DNA of 64,000 bases from Saccharopolyspora gloriosae (GTDB lineage: Bacteria; Actinomycetota; Actinomycetes; Mycobacteriales; Pseudonocardiaceae), in the NCBI RefSeq assembly GCF_022828475.1, contig NZ_CP059557.1, positions 3,953,470 through 4,017,469 of the forward strand, read 5' to 3'. Below the pieces are notes generated by a model. It searched no databases. It was not told the origin of the DNA and was given only the letters and a program-made list of their open reading frames with translations. This document shows positions 17,744 through 24,685 of this stretch, piece by piece. The translations under genes and the position numbers were made by a program. How positions within the stretch are numbered: position 1 is the stretch's first letter; every line of letters begins with the position of its first letter.

Positions 17744-18925
17744 TCAGACGGCAAGTGAAGCGGTACCGGCAGCAGTGAGCGCGGTGTCGTCCTGCGGGGT
17801 GTGAATCCGGCTGCACAACACGTTCCGGTAGTGTCGCTCGATCGGGTTGTTCCGGGAAAGGCCCGGATTCCCGATGAGTTCGATACCGAGTTCCACCGCC
17901 CGAATCGCATTCGTCGTGACGGCGTGTTTGGTAAGTCCGGCCTGGCCGCTGGATTGTGTCCCTTCGTCGACGGCCCGCGCGGCGGCGTCCAGCAGCGAAC
18001 CATTGCTCAGCAGCAGGGCCTCGATCCGCCCGACGGTCTGCTGGAACCGCGGCAGGCTCGCCAACGGCTTGCCCAGGTTCGCCGGGACTCGCTCGTTGAG
18101 GTACCCGACGAGCCAATCGCGGGCCGCGCGCGCCACGCCGTCGTAGATCGCGCTGAGCACCACTGGATTCCAGGCGGCGAGCACTCCACCGTTGCGTCCC
18201 GGCGCGTCCGGCCGGTTGAGGTCCACGGCGTGCTCGGCGGAGATCCGGGTCCCTTCGAAGATCACGTCGTCGCTGCGGGTGCCGCGCATCCCGAGGTGGT
18301 TCCAGGTCTGCTCGATCCGGTAGTTCCCGGCGTCGCGCGGTACGAGGAACGCGCCGACTCGCGGTTCGGGTTCGTCGGTGCGCGCCCACACCAGCAGCCA
18401 CCGCAGGCCGGGGATGCCGGTGGAGTAGGTCTTGTGGCCGCGCAGTGCCCAGCCGTCGGCGGTGCGTTCGGCCGTGGTCGCGGGCAGGCCGCCGCGCGCG
18501 GGGGTGCCCAGGTCCGGTTCGACGCGCAACGCGTTGATCAGCGCCACTCCGGCCACCGAACTGTCCTGCACGTCGCGACGCACCTGTTCGGGCCAGGGAT
18601 TGCCGGGGGCGCGCAGATCGGCGTGGTTGAGCAGGTGCATCGCCAGCACCAGCGCCACCGACGGGTCGGCGGCGCCGACGGCCCGCACCACCGGCACGAC
18701 CTCGGCGAGTCCCGCGCCCCCGCCACCGGAGCCGGTGGGCACGGTGAGGTTCAGGACGCCCGTGCGGTGCAGGTCTTCGAACGCCTCGTGCGGGAAGGTG
18801 CCGTCCCGGTCGTGCTCGGCGGCCCGGTCGGCGATGCGCCCGAGCGCCGCCGTGAACTCCGGTGCTCCCTCCGCGGATCGGGCCGGCCGGGCCACCGGGG
18901 AGAGTTCCTGGTCGGTGCGGGTCAT
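17744..18925 (-). CDS. Acyl-CoA-dehydrogenase-like flavoenzyme (SfnB/DszC-like), last gene of sulfur operon
   Basis: 393 aa. The start is the ATG overlapping the upstream TGA (ATGA). Acyl-CoA dehydrogenase fold: helical N-domain (AAEHDRDGTFPHEAFEDLHRTG), middle beta-domain with WALRGHKTYSTGIPG, NHLGMRGTRSDDVIFEG, and a C-terminal four-helix domain. The catalytic Glu of true acyl-CoA dehydrogenases is not evident. With an ABC uptake system and a sulfoxide-reductase-like enzyme in the same operon, a flavin-dependent monooxygenase role on an organosulfur compound (as in SfnB/DszC) is likelier than beta-oxidation. That role is inferred from context. Confidence 0.75.
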   Translation of the reverse strand: MTRTDQELSPVARPARSAEGAPEFTAALGRIADRAAEHDRDGTFPHEAFEDLHRTGVLNLTVPTGSGGGGAGLAEVVPVVRAVGAADPSVALVLAMHLLNHADLRAPGNPWPEQVRRDVQDSSVAGVALINALRVEPDLGTPARGGLPATTAERTADGWALRGHKTYSTGIPGLRWLLVWARTDEPEPRVGAFLVPRDAGNYRIEQTWNHLGMRGTRSDDVIFEGTRISAEHAVDLNRPDAPGRNGGVLAAWNPVVLSAIYDGVARAARDWLVGYLNERVPANLGKPLASLPRFQQTVGRIEALLLSNGSLLDAAARAVDEGTQSSGQAGLTKHAVTTNAIRAVELGIELIGNPGLSRNNPIERHYRNVLCSRIHTPQDDTALTAAGTASLAV

Positions 18926-21282
18926 CGGGTGCCTTCCTGTTCGGGGACGAGCCGCGGTGGACGCGAGTAGCTCGGCGGCGGTGGTTCGGTGTCGAAGGGT
19001 TCGACGTCCACCCTCGTCTGCTGCCCGGAGCAGCCTTGCGACAGCGCGGAGGTCGGCCGGTCGGCGGTGAGGACGTTCGGGTTGCCGTGCACGCACAGTG
19101 AGCCGCCGGGCTGCGCCGGGTCGTCTACGGGGTCGTACCAGGCTCCGGTGGCGAGCACGACCACTCCGGGCAGCACGTCCGCGGTGAGCCGGGCTCCCGC
19201 GAGGCAGGCGCCGCGGTCGTTGAACACGCGCACCACCGTCCCGTCGGCGATGCCTCGAGCGGCGGCGTCGTCGGGGTGCAGCACGATCGGTTCGCGGCCG
19301 TGGATCTTGGCGGCTTGGCTGACGGCGCCGACGTCGCCTTGACCGTGCAACCGGGTGCGCGGCTGGTGCGCGATCAGGTGCAGCGGGAACCGGGCGTGGT
19401 CGAGGCCGTCCACCGGTTCGCGCCACACCGGATGCCCGGGCATGTCCGGCAGGCCGAATCCGGCGATGTCCGCGGAGAACAGTTCGATGCGCCCGCTGGG
19501 CGTGGCGAGGGGCCGGGAGCGCGGGTCGGCCCGGAACTCGGCGAGCGGTGTGGACTGCGCCCGCGCGGGAAGCACCAGTTCTCCGGCCGTCCAGAATTCC
19601 TCGAACGACGGCACGTCGTGGCCTTCCCCGGCGAGCGCGTCACGCCACTGCCCGTACAGGTGCGCGAGCCATTCCCGCGGAGTCCGGTTCTCGGTGAACT
19701 CCGCTCGTGCGCCGAGCCGGTCGGCCAGCGCGGCGAACACGTCGTGATCGTCGCGCGCCTCCCCGACGGAGTCCAGGATCCGGTGCATCGCGAGCAGGTG
19801 GGTGTCGCGCCGCCCGCCGCCGATGTCCTCGCGTTCCAGCGTGGTCGTCACCGGCAGCACCACGTCCGCGTGCCGCGCGGTGGCCGTCCAGTGCGGCTCG
19901 TGCACGATCACCGTGTCGGGCCTGGTGAACGCGCGGCGCAACCGGTTGAGGTCCTGGTGGTGGTGGAACGGGTTGCCGCCCGCCCAGTACACCGCGCGGA
20001 TGTCCGGGTAGGTCAGCCGCCGCCCGTCGTAGTCGAACTCCTCGCCGGGGTGCAGCAGCAGGTCGGAGATTCGGGCCACGGGAATGAACTCCGAGACCGG
20101 GTTGGCGCCTTGCGGCAGGGTCGGCAGGGGTAGCAGCGGACCGGTGTCGCCGACATCGCCGATGGAGCCGTAGCCGTGGCCGAAACCCCCGCCGGGCAGG
20201 CCGATGTCGCCGAGCATCGCGGCCAGCGCCAGTCCCGTCCACACCGGCTGCTCGCCGTGCTCGATGCGTTGCAGCGACCAGCTGACGGTGATCAGCGTGC
20301 GCCCGGCCGCCATCCGGCGGGCGAGGGCGCGGATGTCCTCGGCGGGCACGCCGCACAGCGCGCTCGCCCATTCCGCGTCCCGTGCCGGGCCGCCGTTGCC
20401 GAGCAGGTAGCCCGCGAACTCGTCGAATCCGGTGGTGCAGCGGTCCAGGAACTCCTGGTCGTGCAGCCCTTCGGTGAGCAGGGTGTGCGCGAGCCCCAGC
20501 ATCAGCGCGACGTCGGTGGCGGGGCGAACCCGGATCCAGCGCGCCCGTTCGGAGCGGGGCAGGTCGGTGGCCAGTGGACTGATCACGGCCAGGTCCACTT
20601 CCGAGCGGTCCCAGTCGGCGAGGACTTCGGAGCTGGTGTGCCGGGTGACTCCGCCTGGCGTGACGGAGACGTTCTTCGGCGGCAGCCCGCCGAACGCGAC
20701 GACCAGGTCGGTGTTCCTGCGGATGGTGTCCCAGCCGTCGGCCCGCCGCAGGTAGGTGTCGGCGTCGCCCACCAGGTGCGGCAGCAGCACCAGGGAGGTG
20801 CCGAGGCTGTAGGAGTTCCGGGAGGCCGTGTAACCGCCGATGGTGTTGAGGAACCGGTGCAGCTGGCTCTGCGCGTGGTGGAACCGGCCCGCGCTGGCCC
20901 AGCCGTAGGAGCCGCCGAAGATCGCCCGGTTGCCGTGGCGTTCGCGGACTCGGCGCAGCTCGGTGGCGACGAGGTCGAGCGCGGTGTCCCAGCCGACCTC
21001 GACGAACTCCTCCCGGCCGCGCCGGTCCGACGGTCCCGGTCCGTTCTCCAGCCAGCCGCGGCGGATCGCGGGGCGGGCGACGCGCGTTTCGTGCCGGGTG
21101 GCGGTCGCGACGTTGCCGAGCAGTTCCGACGGTGCCGGGTCCGCCGGGTGCGGGGCGACCTCGAGCGCGCCGTCGGGGCCGAGCCGGGCGCGGTAGGCGC
21201 CCCAGTGCGAGGTCGTGTTCCGCCAGCCGTTCATGCCGTCCAACCTAACCACCCGCCCCGTTCGATCCGGGTCCGCTTTCAC
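18922..21282 (-). CDS. Molybdopterin oxidoreductase of the BisC/TorA/DMSO-reductase family
   Basis: 786 aa, near the 740-830 usual for the family. GTG start overlapping the ATPase stop. Lacks the N-terminal Cys cluster of formate dehydrogenases and lacks a Tat signal, so a cytoplasmic BisC-like enzyme is indicated. Diagnostic blocks: WDTALDLVATELRRVRE, GGSYGWASAGRFHHAQ, FLNTIGGYTASRNSYSLGTS (with a Ser where DMSO-reductase-type enzymes bind Mo), VYWAGGNPFHHHQDLNRL, and a C-terminal MopB-CT domain (HLIAHQPRTRLHGQGD, NDRGACLAGA). Likely reduces an S- or N-oxide; a sulfoxide fits the operon. The Mo-cofactor genes are not in the window. Confidence 0.85.
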   Translation of the reverse strand: MKADPDRTGRVVRLDGMNGWRNTTSHWGAYRARLGPDGALEVAPHPADPAPSELLGNVATATRHETRVARPAIRRGWLENGPGPSDRRGREEFVEVGWDTALDLVATELRRVRERHGNRAIFGGSYGWASAGRFHHAQSQLHRFLNTIGGYTASRNSYSLGTSLVLLPHLVGDADTYLRRADGWDTIRRNTDLVVAFGGLPPKNVSVTPGGVTRHTSSEVLADWDRSEVDLAVISPLATDLPRSERARWIRVRPATDVALMLGLAHTLLTEGLHDQEFLDRCTTGFDEFAGYLLGNGGPARDAEWASALCGVPAEDIRALARRMAAGRTLITVSWSLQRIEHGEQPVWTGLALAAMLGDIGLPGGGFGHGYGSIGDVGDTGPLLPLPTLPQGANPVSEFIPVARISDLLLHPGEEFDYDGRRLTYPDIRAVYWAGGNPFHHHQDLNRLRRAFTRPDTVIVHEPHWTATARHADVVLPVTTTLEREDIGGGRRDTHLLAMHRILDSVGEARDDHDVFAALADRLGARAEFTENRTPREWLAHLYGQWRDALAGEGHDVPSFEEFWTAGELVLPARAQSTPLAEFRADPRSRPLATPSGRIELFSADIAGFGLPDMPGHPVWREPVDGLDHARFPLHLIAHQPRTRLHGQGDVGAVSQAAKIHGREPIVLHPDDAAARGIADGTVVRVFNDRGACLAGARLTADVLPGVVVLATGAWYDPVDDPAQPGGSLCVHGNPNVLTADRPTSALSQGCSGQQTRVDVEPFDTEPPPPSYSRPPRLVPEQEGTR

Positions 21283-22058
21283 GGCGCGGCCCGGTGGAGC
21301 TCGGTGGACGACGGCGCGGGCTCTGCCGGGGTCGGGATCTGCTCGCCGGTCTCGGTGACGCCGAGTTCGGTCAGGAGCGTCTCGCGCAGCCTGGTGAACT
21401 CCGGGTCGGAGCGATCACCGGTGGTGGCGAGGTCGACGCGGTGATCGGCGGCGAGGAGTCCGTCGCGCATCACCACCACCCGGTCGGCCAGCAGCACCGC
21501 CTCGTCCACGTCGTGGGTCACCAGCAGCACGGCGGGCCGGTGTGCCGCGACGAGGCGGCGCACCAATGCGTGCATCCGGATGCGGGTCAGCGCGTCCAGC
21601 GCGGCGAACGGTTCGTCGAGCAGCAACAGCTTCGGTTCCCGCACCAGCGCGCGAGCGAGCGCCACGCGTTGCGCCTCACCGCCGGAGAGCGTCGCGGGCC
21701 AGGAGTCCAGGTGCTGTTCGAGCCCGACCTCCGCCAGCGCGCGGGCCGCGTCGTCGCGCGCTCGCGCACCGCGCAGTCCGATCACGACGTTGCGCCACAC
21801 CCGCCGCCACGGCAGCAGCCGGTGCTCCTGGAACACGACCATGCGCTCCGGTGGCGCCGTGATCGTGCCGCCGTCGGGGGCGTCGAGCCCGGCCAGCAGC
21901 CGCAGCAGCGTCGTCTTGCCGCAGCCGCTCTTGCCGATGAGCGCGACGAACTCGCCGCGCCGCACGTCCAGGCCCAGGTCGTGCAGCACGGTGCGGGTGC
22001 CGAATCGGCGGACCAGTCCGCGCACGCGCACGGCGGGTTCGGAATCGGTGGTGCTCAT
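21279..22058 (-). CDS. ssuB: ABC transporter ATPase, SsuB/TauB type
   Basis: 259 aa. Walker A GKSGCGKTT (42-50), Q-loop VVFQEHRLLPW, signature LSGGEAQRVALARAL, Walker B LLLLDEPFAALD and H-loop THDVDEAV. The compact form, the EHRLLPW Q-loop and the gene context (SsuA-like binding protein, SsuC-like permease) match nitrate/sulfonate/taurine importers. The symbol marks the family. The exact substrate (alkanesulfonate, taurine, sulfoxide or sulfone) is unknown. Confidence 0.85.
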   Translation of the reverse strand: MSTTDSEPAVRVRGLVRRFGTRTVLHDLGLDVRRGEFVALIGKSGCGKTTLLRLLAGLDAPDGGTITAPPERMVVFQEHRLLPWRRVWRNVVIGLRGARARDDAARALAEVGLEQHLDSWPATLSGGEAQRVALARALVREPKLLLLDEPFAALDALTRIRMHALVRRLVAAHRPAVLLVTHDVDEAVLLADRVVVMRDGLLAADHRVDLATTGDRSDPEFTRLRETLLTELGVTETGEQIPTPAEPAPSSTELHRAAP

Positions 22059-22068
22059 GCTCGTCTCC

Positions 22069-23052
22069 TCACAGCCGCACGGAGTGCTCGGCGATGTCGA
22101 TCGGGCCGCTGAGGATGTCCCGTTCGGACAACCAGTCCGCGCCGCGCTGCAACTGGGCGATGCCCTCGTCGTTGATGAACGACAGCTTCGTCTGCACGTT
22201 GTTGCGCGCCATCCGCTCCAGCACGGGCTGCGGGTAGTTCGACACGGCGTTGCCGATGCGCAGCGATTCGGCGTAGTTGGCGTTCTGCCACTCGTATTCG
22301 TCTTGGTAGGCGCGGATCACCGCACGGATCGCGTCGGCGTTGCGTTCGGCGTAGTCGCGGCGGACGAGGAAGCTGGTGAAGTCGATCTGGAAGTCCAGCT
22401 CGTCGCCCTCCACGAAGATGGGCGTGGCGCCGTACTCCTCTTCGGCGATCTCGCGGAATCCTTGCCAGATCGACCAGGCGTCGATCTGCCCGGAGCCGAA
22501 CGCGGCGCTGGCCTCCGGCGGGTTCATGTACACGACGTTCACCGATTCGCGGGGCACACCGTGCTTTTCCAGCGCGGCGACCAGCAGGAACTCCCCGAGT
22601 CCCGCCTTGTTCACCGCAACGGATCGGCCGGCGAGGTCCGGTACCGCGCGGATCCCGGAGTCCTTGCGGGCGAGCACGGCGGAGGTGCGCGGCTCTGCCG
22701 TCGCCCACGCCAGGTACACCAGGTCCGCGCCGGAGAGGATGGCCTGGTCGGCGGGAGTCGTGCTGCCGCCGAAGCTGAAGTCGGCGCTGCCGCCGACGAC
22801 GGCCTGCATGCTCGGCGCGTGGTTGGCGAACGGCCCGACCCATTCGGCCGTGATCCCCTGCTGTCGCAGGGTTCGCGCCAGCGTCCCGCGGATCTTCGGC
22901 ACCGAGATCGGCCCGTGCGTGAGCCGCACCTTCCCGGCCTCGGCCCCACCTGACCCGGCTCCCCCGGCGCAGGCCGCCAGCGACGGCGCCAACGCCGTCA
23001 ACCCCAGGGCGCCCAGCACCGAACGACGCCCGATCACACGCTCGTGGTTCAC
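22069..23052 (-). CDS. ssuA: ABC transporter substrate-binding lipoprotein, SsuA-like
   Basis: 327 aa from GTG 23052, with AGGAG upstream. A twin-Arg lipoprotein signal: GRRSVLGALGLTALAPSLAAC with the lipidated Cys near residue 25, then a Gly-rich linker. The mature part is an NMT1/SsuA-type periplasmic binding fold: GTLARTLRQQGITAEWVGPF, GSADFSFGGSTTPADQAI, DLAGRSVAVNKAGLG, GQIDAWSIWQGF. It lies 365 nt behind the permease, with repeat copy A between them, and 10 nt before the ATPase. Confidence 0.87.
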   Translation of the reverse strand: MNHERVIGRRSVLGALGLTALAPSLAACAGGAGSGGAEAGKVRLTHGPISVPKIRGTLARTLRQQGITAEWVGPFANHAPSMQAVVGGSADFSFGGSTTPADQAILSGADLVYLAWATAEPRTSAVLARKDSGIRAVPDLAGRSVAVNKAGLGEFLLVAALEKHGVPRESVNVVYMNPPEASAAFGSGQIDAWSIWQGFREIAEEEYGATPIFVEGDELDFQIDFTSFLVRRDYAERNADAIRAVIRAYQDEYEWQNANYAESLRIGNAVSNYPQPVLERMARNNVQTKLSFINDEGIAQLQRGADWLSERDILSGPIDIAEHSVRL

Positions 23053-23149
23053 GGAAATCTCCTGATTTCTGTTGTCGAAGAAGGAAAGGCGCACTTCAGG
23101 GCGAGAGCACCGCTCGTCGCCTCATCACGTCGAAATCGTGCAGTCAGCG

Positions 23150-23415
23150 GCAATGCCCGATTGCTTGCGACCGAAGCCCGTGCCTCGCGGCGAAGCCGTG
23201 CATTGGGCGGCGAAGCCAGCCTGCTTTGCGGCCGAAGGCCGTGCCTGTATGTGCGAAGCACATAGCCCACGTCGAAAAAACGACCACCCGCGGGTTCTCA
23301 GTGGCTTCCTCGCGAGGACAGCTTTTTCCCTCGTGGCGGAGCCACCAGGGAAAAAGATCCCGCAGCGAGGAAGCAACTGAGGTTCCGCTACCCGACCCCC
23401 AAAGCAAAACGAGCC
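23150..23415 (+). repeat. Dispersed structured repeat, copy A (long form), inside the sulfur operon
   Basis: Core stem arms CTCAGTGGCTTCCTCGC (23297-23313) and GCGAGGAAGCAACTGAG (23365-23381), one mismatch. The loop holds an inner stem CTTTTTCCC/GGGAAAAAG and a tip GTGGC-GGA-GCCAC. Flanks CGACCACC..GGTTCTCAG and CTGAGGTTCCGCTACCCGAC are shared by all copies. To the left (23155-23280) lies an array of GAA-loop mini-hairpins, e.g. TATGTGC-GAA-GCACATA (23248-23264) and GGCC-GAA-GGCC. The right end (..GCAAAACGAG) stops 5 nt from the permease stop codon. The element separates ssuC from ssuA. Confidence 0.85.
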
Positions 23416-23417
23416 CA

Positions 23418-24239
23418 TCAAGCCGAAATCCGTGCATAACTCGGATTCCAGCGTAGGAGGCGGCGTTCCAGGAGTCTGGTGACCAGATCACATGCCACTC
23501 CGATCACCGCGTAGATCACCACGACGAGCACGATCACATCCGTCTGCAGGAATTCGCGGGCGTTGGTGGCCATGAAGCCGATTCCGGCGTCGGCACCCAT
23601 CGTCTCGGCGATCACCAGCGCCAGCCAGGAATGCGTCAGCGCGAGCCGCAGGCCGGACAGGATCGACGGCAGCGCGCCGGGCAGCACCACCCAGCGGATG
23701 CGTTCGACCCGGCCGAGCCCGACCACCCGCGCCAGCTCCAGCAGTTTCGGGTCGATCTGGCGGATTCCCAGCACCGCGTTGAGGTACAGCGGGACCGCCG
23801 TGCCCAGCGCGATAAGGAAGATCTTGCCGCTCTCCTCGATGCCGAACCACACGATCACCAACGGCAGCATCGCCAGGAACGGGATGGCGCGGATCATCTG
23901 GATTCCGCGGTCCAGCAACGCTTCGGCGATGCGGGACAGCCCCACTGCGAGGCCTAGGCCGAGGCCGGTGATCGCGCCGACCGCGAAGCCGGTGGCGGCC
24001 CGGTACAGGCTCGCGAGCAGGTTCGCAGGCAGCTCACCGTCGGCGGTGAGTTCGGCGGCGGTGCCCAAGACGGTGCTGGGGGCGGGCAGCATCTGCACGT
24101 CGAGCAGGCCGACGCGGGCGCTGATCTCCCACAGCAGCAGGATCAGCACGGGCGTCGCCCAGGACACCGAGCGGTACGGGAACGCCGGACGGCTGCCGAC
24201 GGCGAGGCGGGGTGCGGCGGTCTTCGCGGTCGCCGTCAC
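23418..24239 (-). CDS. ssuC: ABC transporter permease, SsuC/TauC type
   Basis: 273 aa, GTG start. Six predicted membrane segments and the BPD_transp_1 coupling motif EAA---G: ELARVVGLGRVERIRWVVLPGALPSI near residues 175-200. SLYRAATGFAVGAITGLGLGLAVG and ALTHSWLALVIAETMGADAGIGF match SsuC/TauC permeases. Pairs with the ATPase and binding protein downstream. The GTG overlaps the stop of a 20-codon upstream ORF (GTGA), which may couple its translation to the leader region. No closer Shine-Dalgarno is visible. Confidence 0.87.
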   Translation of the reverse strand: MTATAKTAAPRLAVGSRPAFPYRSVSWATPVLILLLWEISARVGLLDVQMLPAPSTVLGTAAELTADGELPANLLASLYRAATGFAVGAITGLGLGLAVGLSRIAEALLDRGIQMIRAIPFLAMLPLVIVWFGIEESGKIFLIALGTAVPLYLNAVLGIRQIDPKLLELARVVGLGRVERIRWVVLPGALPSILSGLRLALTHSWLALVIAETMGADAGIGFMATNAREFLQTDVIVLVVVIYAVIGVACDLVTRLLERRLLRWNPSYARISA

Positions 24240-24298
24240 GGGACATCAGTCCATTTCGGATGGACGAATCCCGTGCGCGGACCAGGTCGGATGCACAT
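24236..24298 (-). CDS. Small upstream ORF overlapping the permease start
   Basis: 20 codons from ATG 24298 with AGGAG 7 nt upstream, beginning MCIRPGPRTG and ending with TGA inside the GTGA that starts ssuC. The overlap would couple ssuC translation to this ORF. It starts with Met-Cys, which is suggestive in a cysteine-related operon. There is no other support, so chance is possible. Confidence 0.35.
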   Translation of the reverse strand: MCIRPGPRTGFVHPKWTDVP

Positions 24299-24475
24299 GG
24301 AGGGCTCCTGGACGTGCGGGCACGGCCGAGCCCCTCCGGGCCACGGCGCGAGAGAGCGACCGATGCGGCGCCGCTCGTCATCGCGATGCGCGGAATCGCC
24401 GCCGTGGCAGGGAGAAACCGGTCAGGCCGTGCGGGAGGACTTTCCGGGAACGAGCAGCCCGGAGCGCGGTGACCT

Positions 24476-24499
24476 CGTGATCACCGGTGGGTGATCACG
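24476..24499. promoter_or_regulatory. Perfect 10-bp hairpin between the leader peptide and ssuC
   Basis: CGTGATCACC (24476-24485) and GGTGATCACG (24490-24499) with a 4-nt loop, 30 nt past the leader stop on the minus strand. The position fits an attenuator or pause hairpin whose folding depends on ribosome progress through the leader. No T-run follows. It could also be a protein operator. Confidence 0.4.
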
Positions 24500-24529
24500 G
24501 CGCGACGCCGGACGGTGGCGGGGCGAGCG

Positions 24530-24607
24530 TCAGCGCCGACACAGCGCGCTCGCGTGCCGCCGCAAGTCGACGTGCCGACGCGTCACGAGCCGCTGAATCG
24601 CCTTCAC
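24530..24607 (-). CDS. Cysteine-type leader peptide of the ssuC-ssuA-ssuB-BisC operon
   Basis: 25 codons from GTG 24607, ending in TGA. It contains TRRHVDLRRHASALCRR, the sequence pattern of actinobacterial sulfur-gene leader peptides (HVDL-x-R-x-x-S-A-x-C). The second leader in this window (34751-34828) has the same length and the same HVDL and SALCRR positions. No Shine-Dalgarno. The GTG lies 6 nt after a -10 box, so it appears leaderless. An alternative GTG lies one codon upstream. Such leaders are known to sense cysteine supply through translation of the Cys codon near the end. Too short for ordinary gene finders. Confidence 0.8.
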   Translation of the reverse strand: MKAIQRLVTRRHVDLRRHASALCRR

Positions 24608-24613
24608 CACCGC

Positions 24614-24643
24614 AGCATCGCCCGGCCCTACCCGGAAAGTCAA
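24614..24643 (-). promoter_or_regulatory. Promoter of the first leader-peptide operon
   Basis: Minus strand: -35 TTGACT (24643-24638), 18-nt spacer, -10 GATGCT (24619-24614), then 6 nt to the leader GTG at 24607. The geometry is identical to the promoter at 34835-34864. Transcription would start at about the first base of the leader codon, giving a leaderless mRNA. Confidence 0.6.
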
Positions 24644-24685
24644 CGTGCCAGGTTCAGATTTCCCGCCAGCTGGACGGGTTCCGGA

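Noticed and set aside
14170-17778. A 1,202-codon open frame on the plus strand opposite the arabinosyltransferase
   Set aside because: It is the antisense shadow of emb caused by high GC at third positions. Its protein is His/Arg/Gly-rich without any domain, while the minus strand encodes a full Emb protein.
19276-21444. Two long plus-strand frames opposite the molybdopterin oxidoreductase
   Set aside because: Both are shadows. The minus strand carries all DMSO-reductase family blocks in one frame.
23155-23280. Hairpin array of repeat copy A considered as a CRISPR array
   Set aside because: Units are short, unevenly spaced, without unique spacers of constant length, and no cas genes occur in the window.
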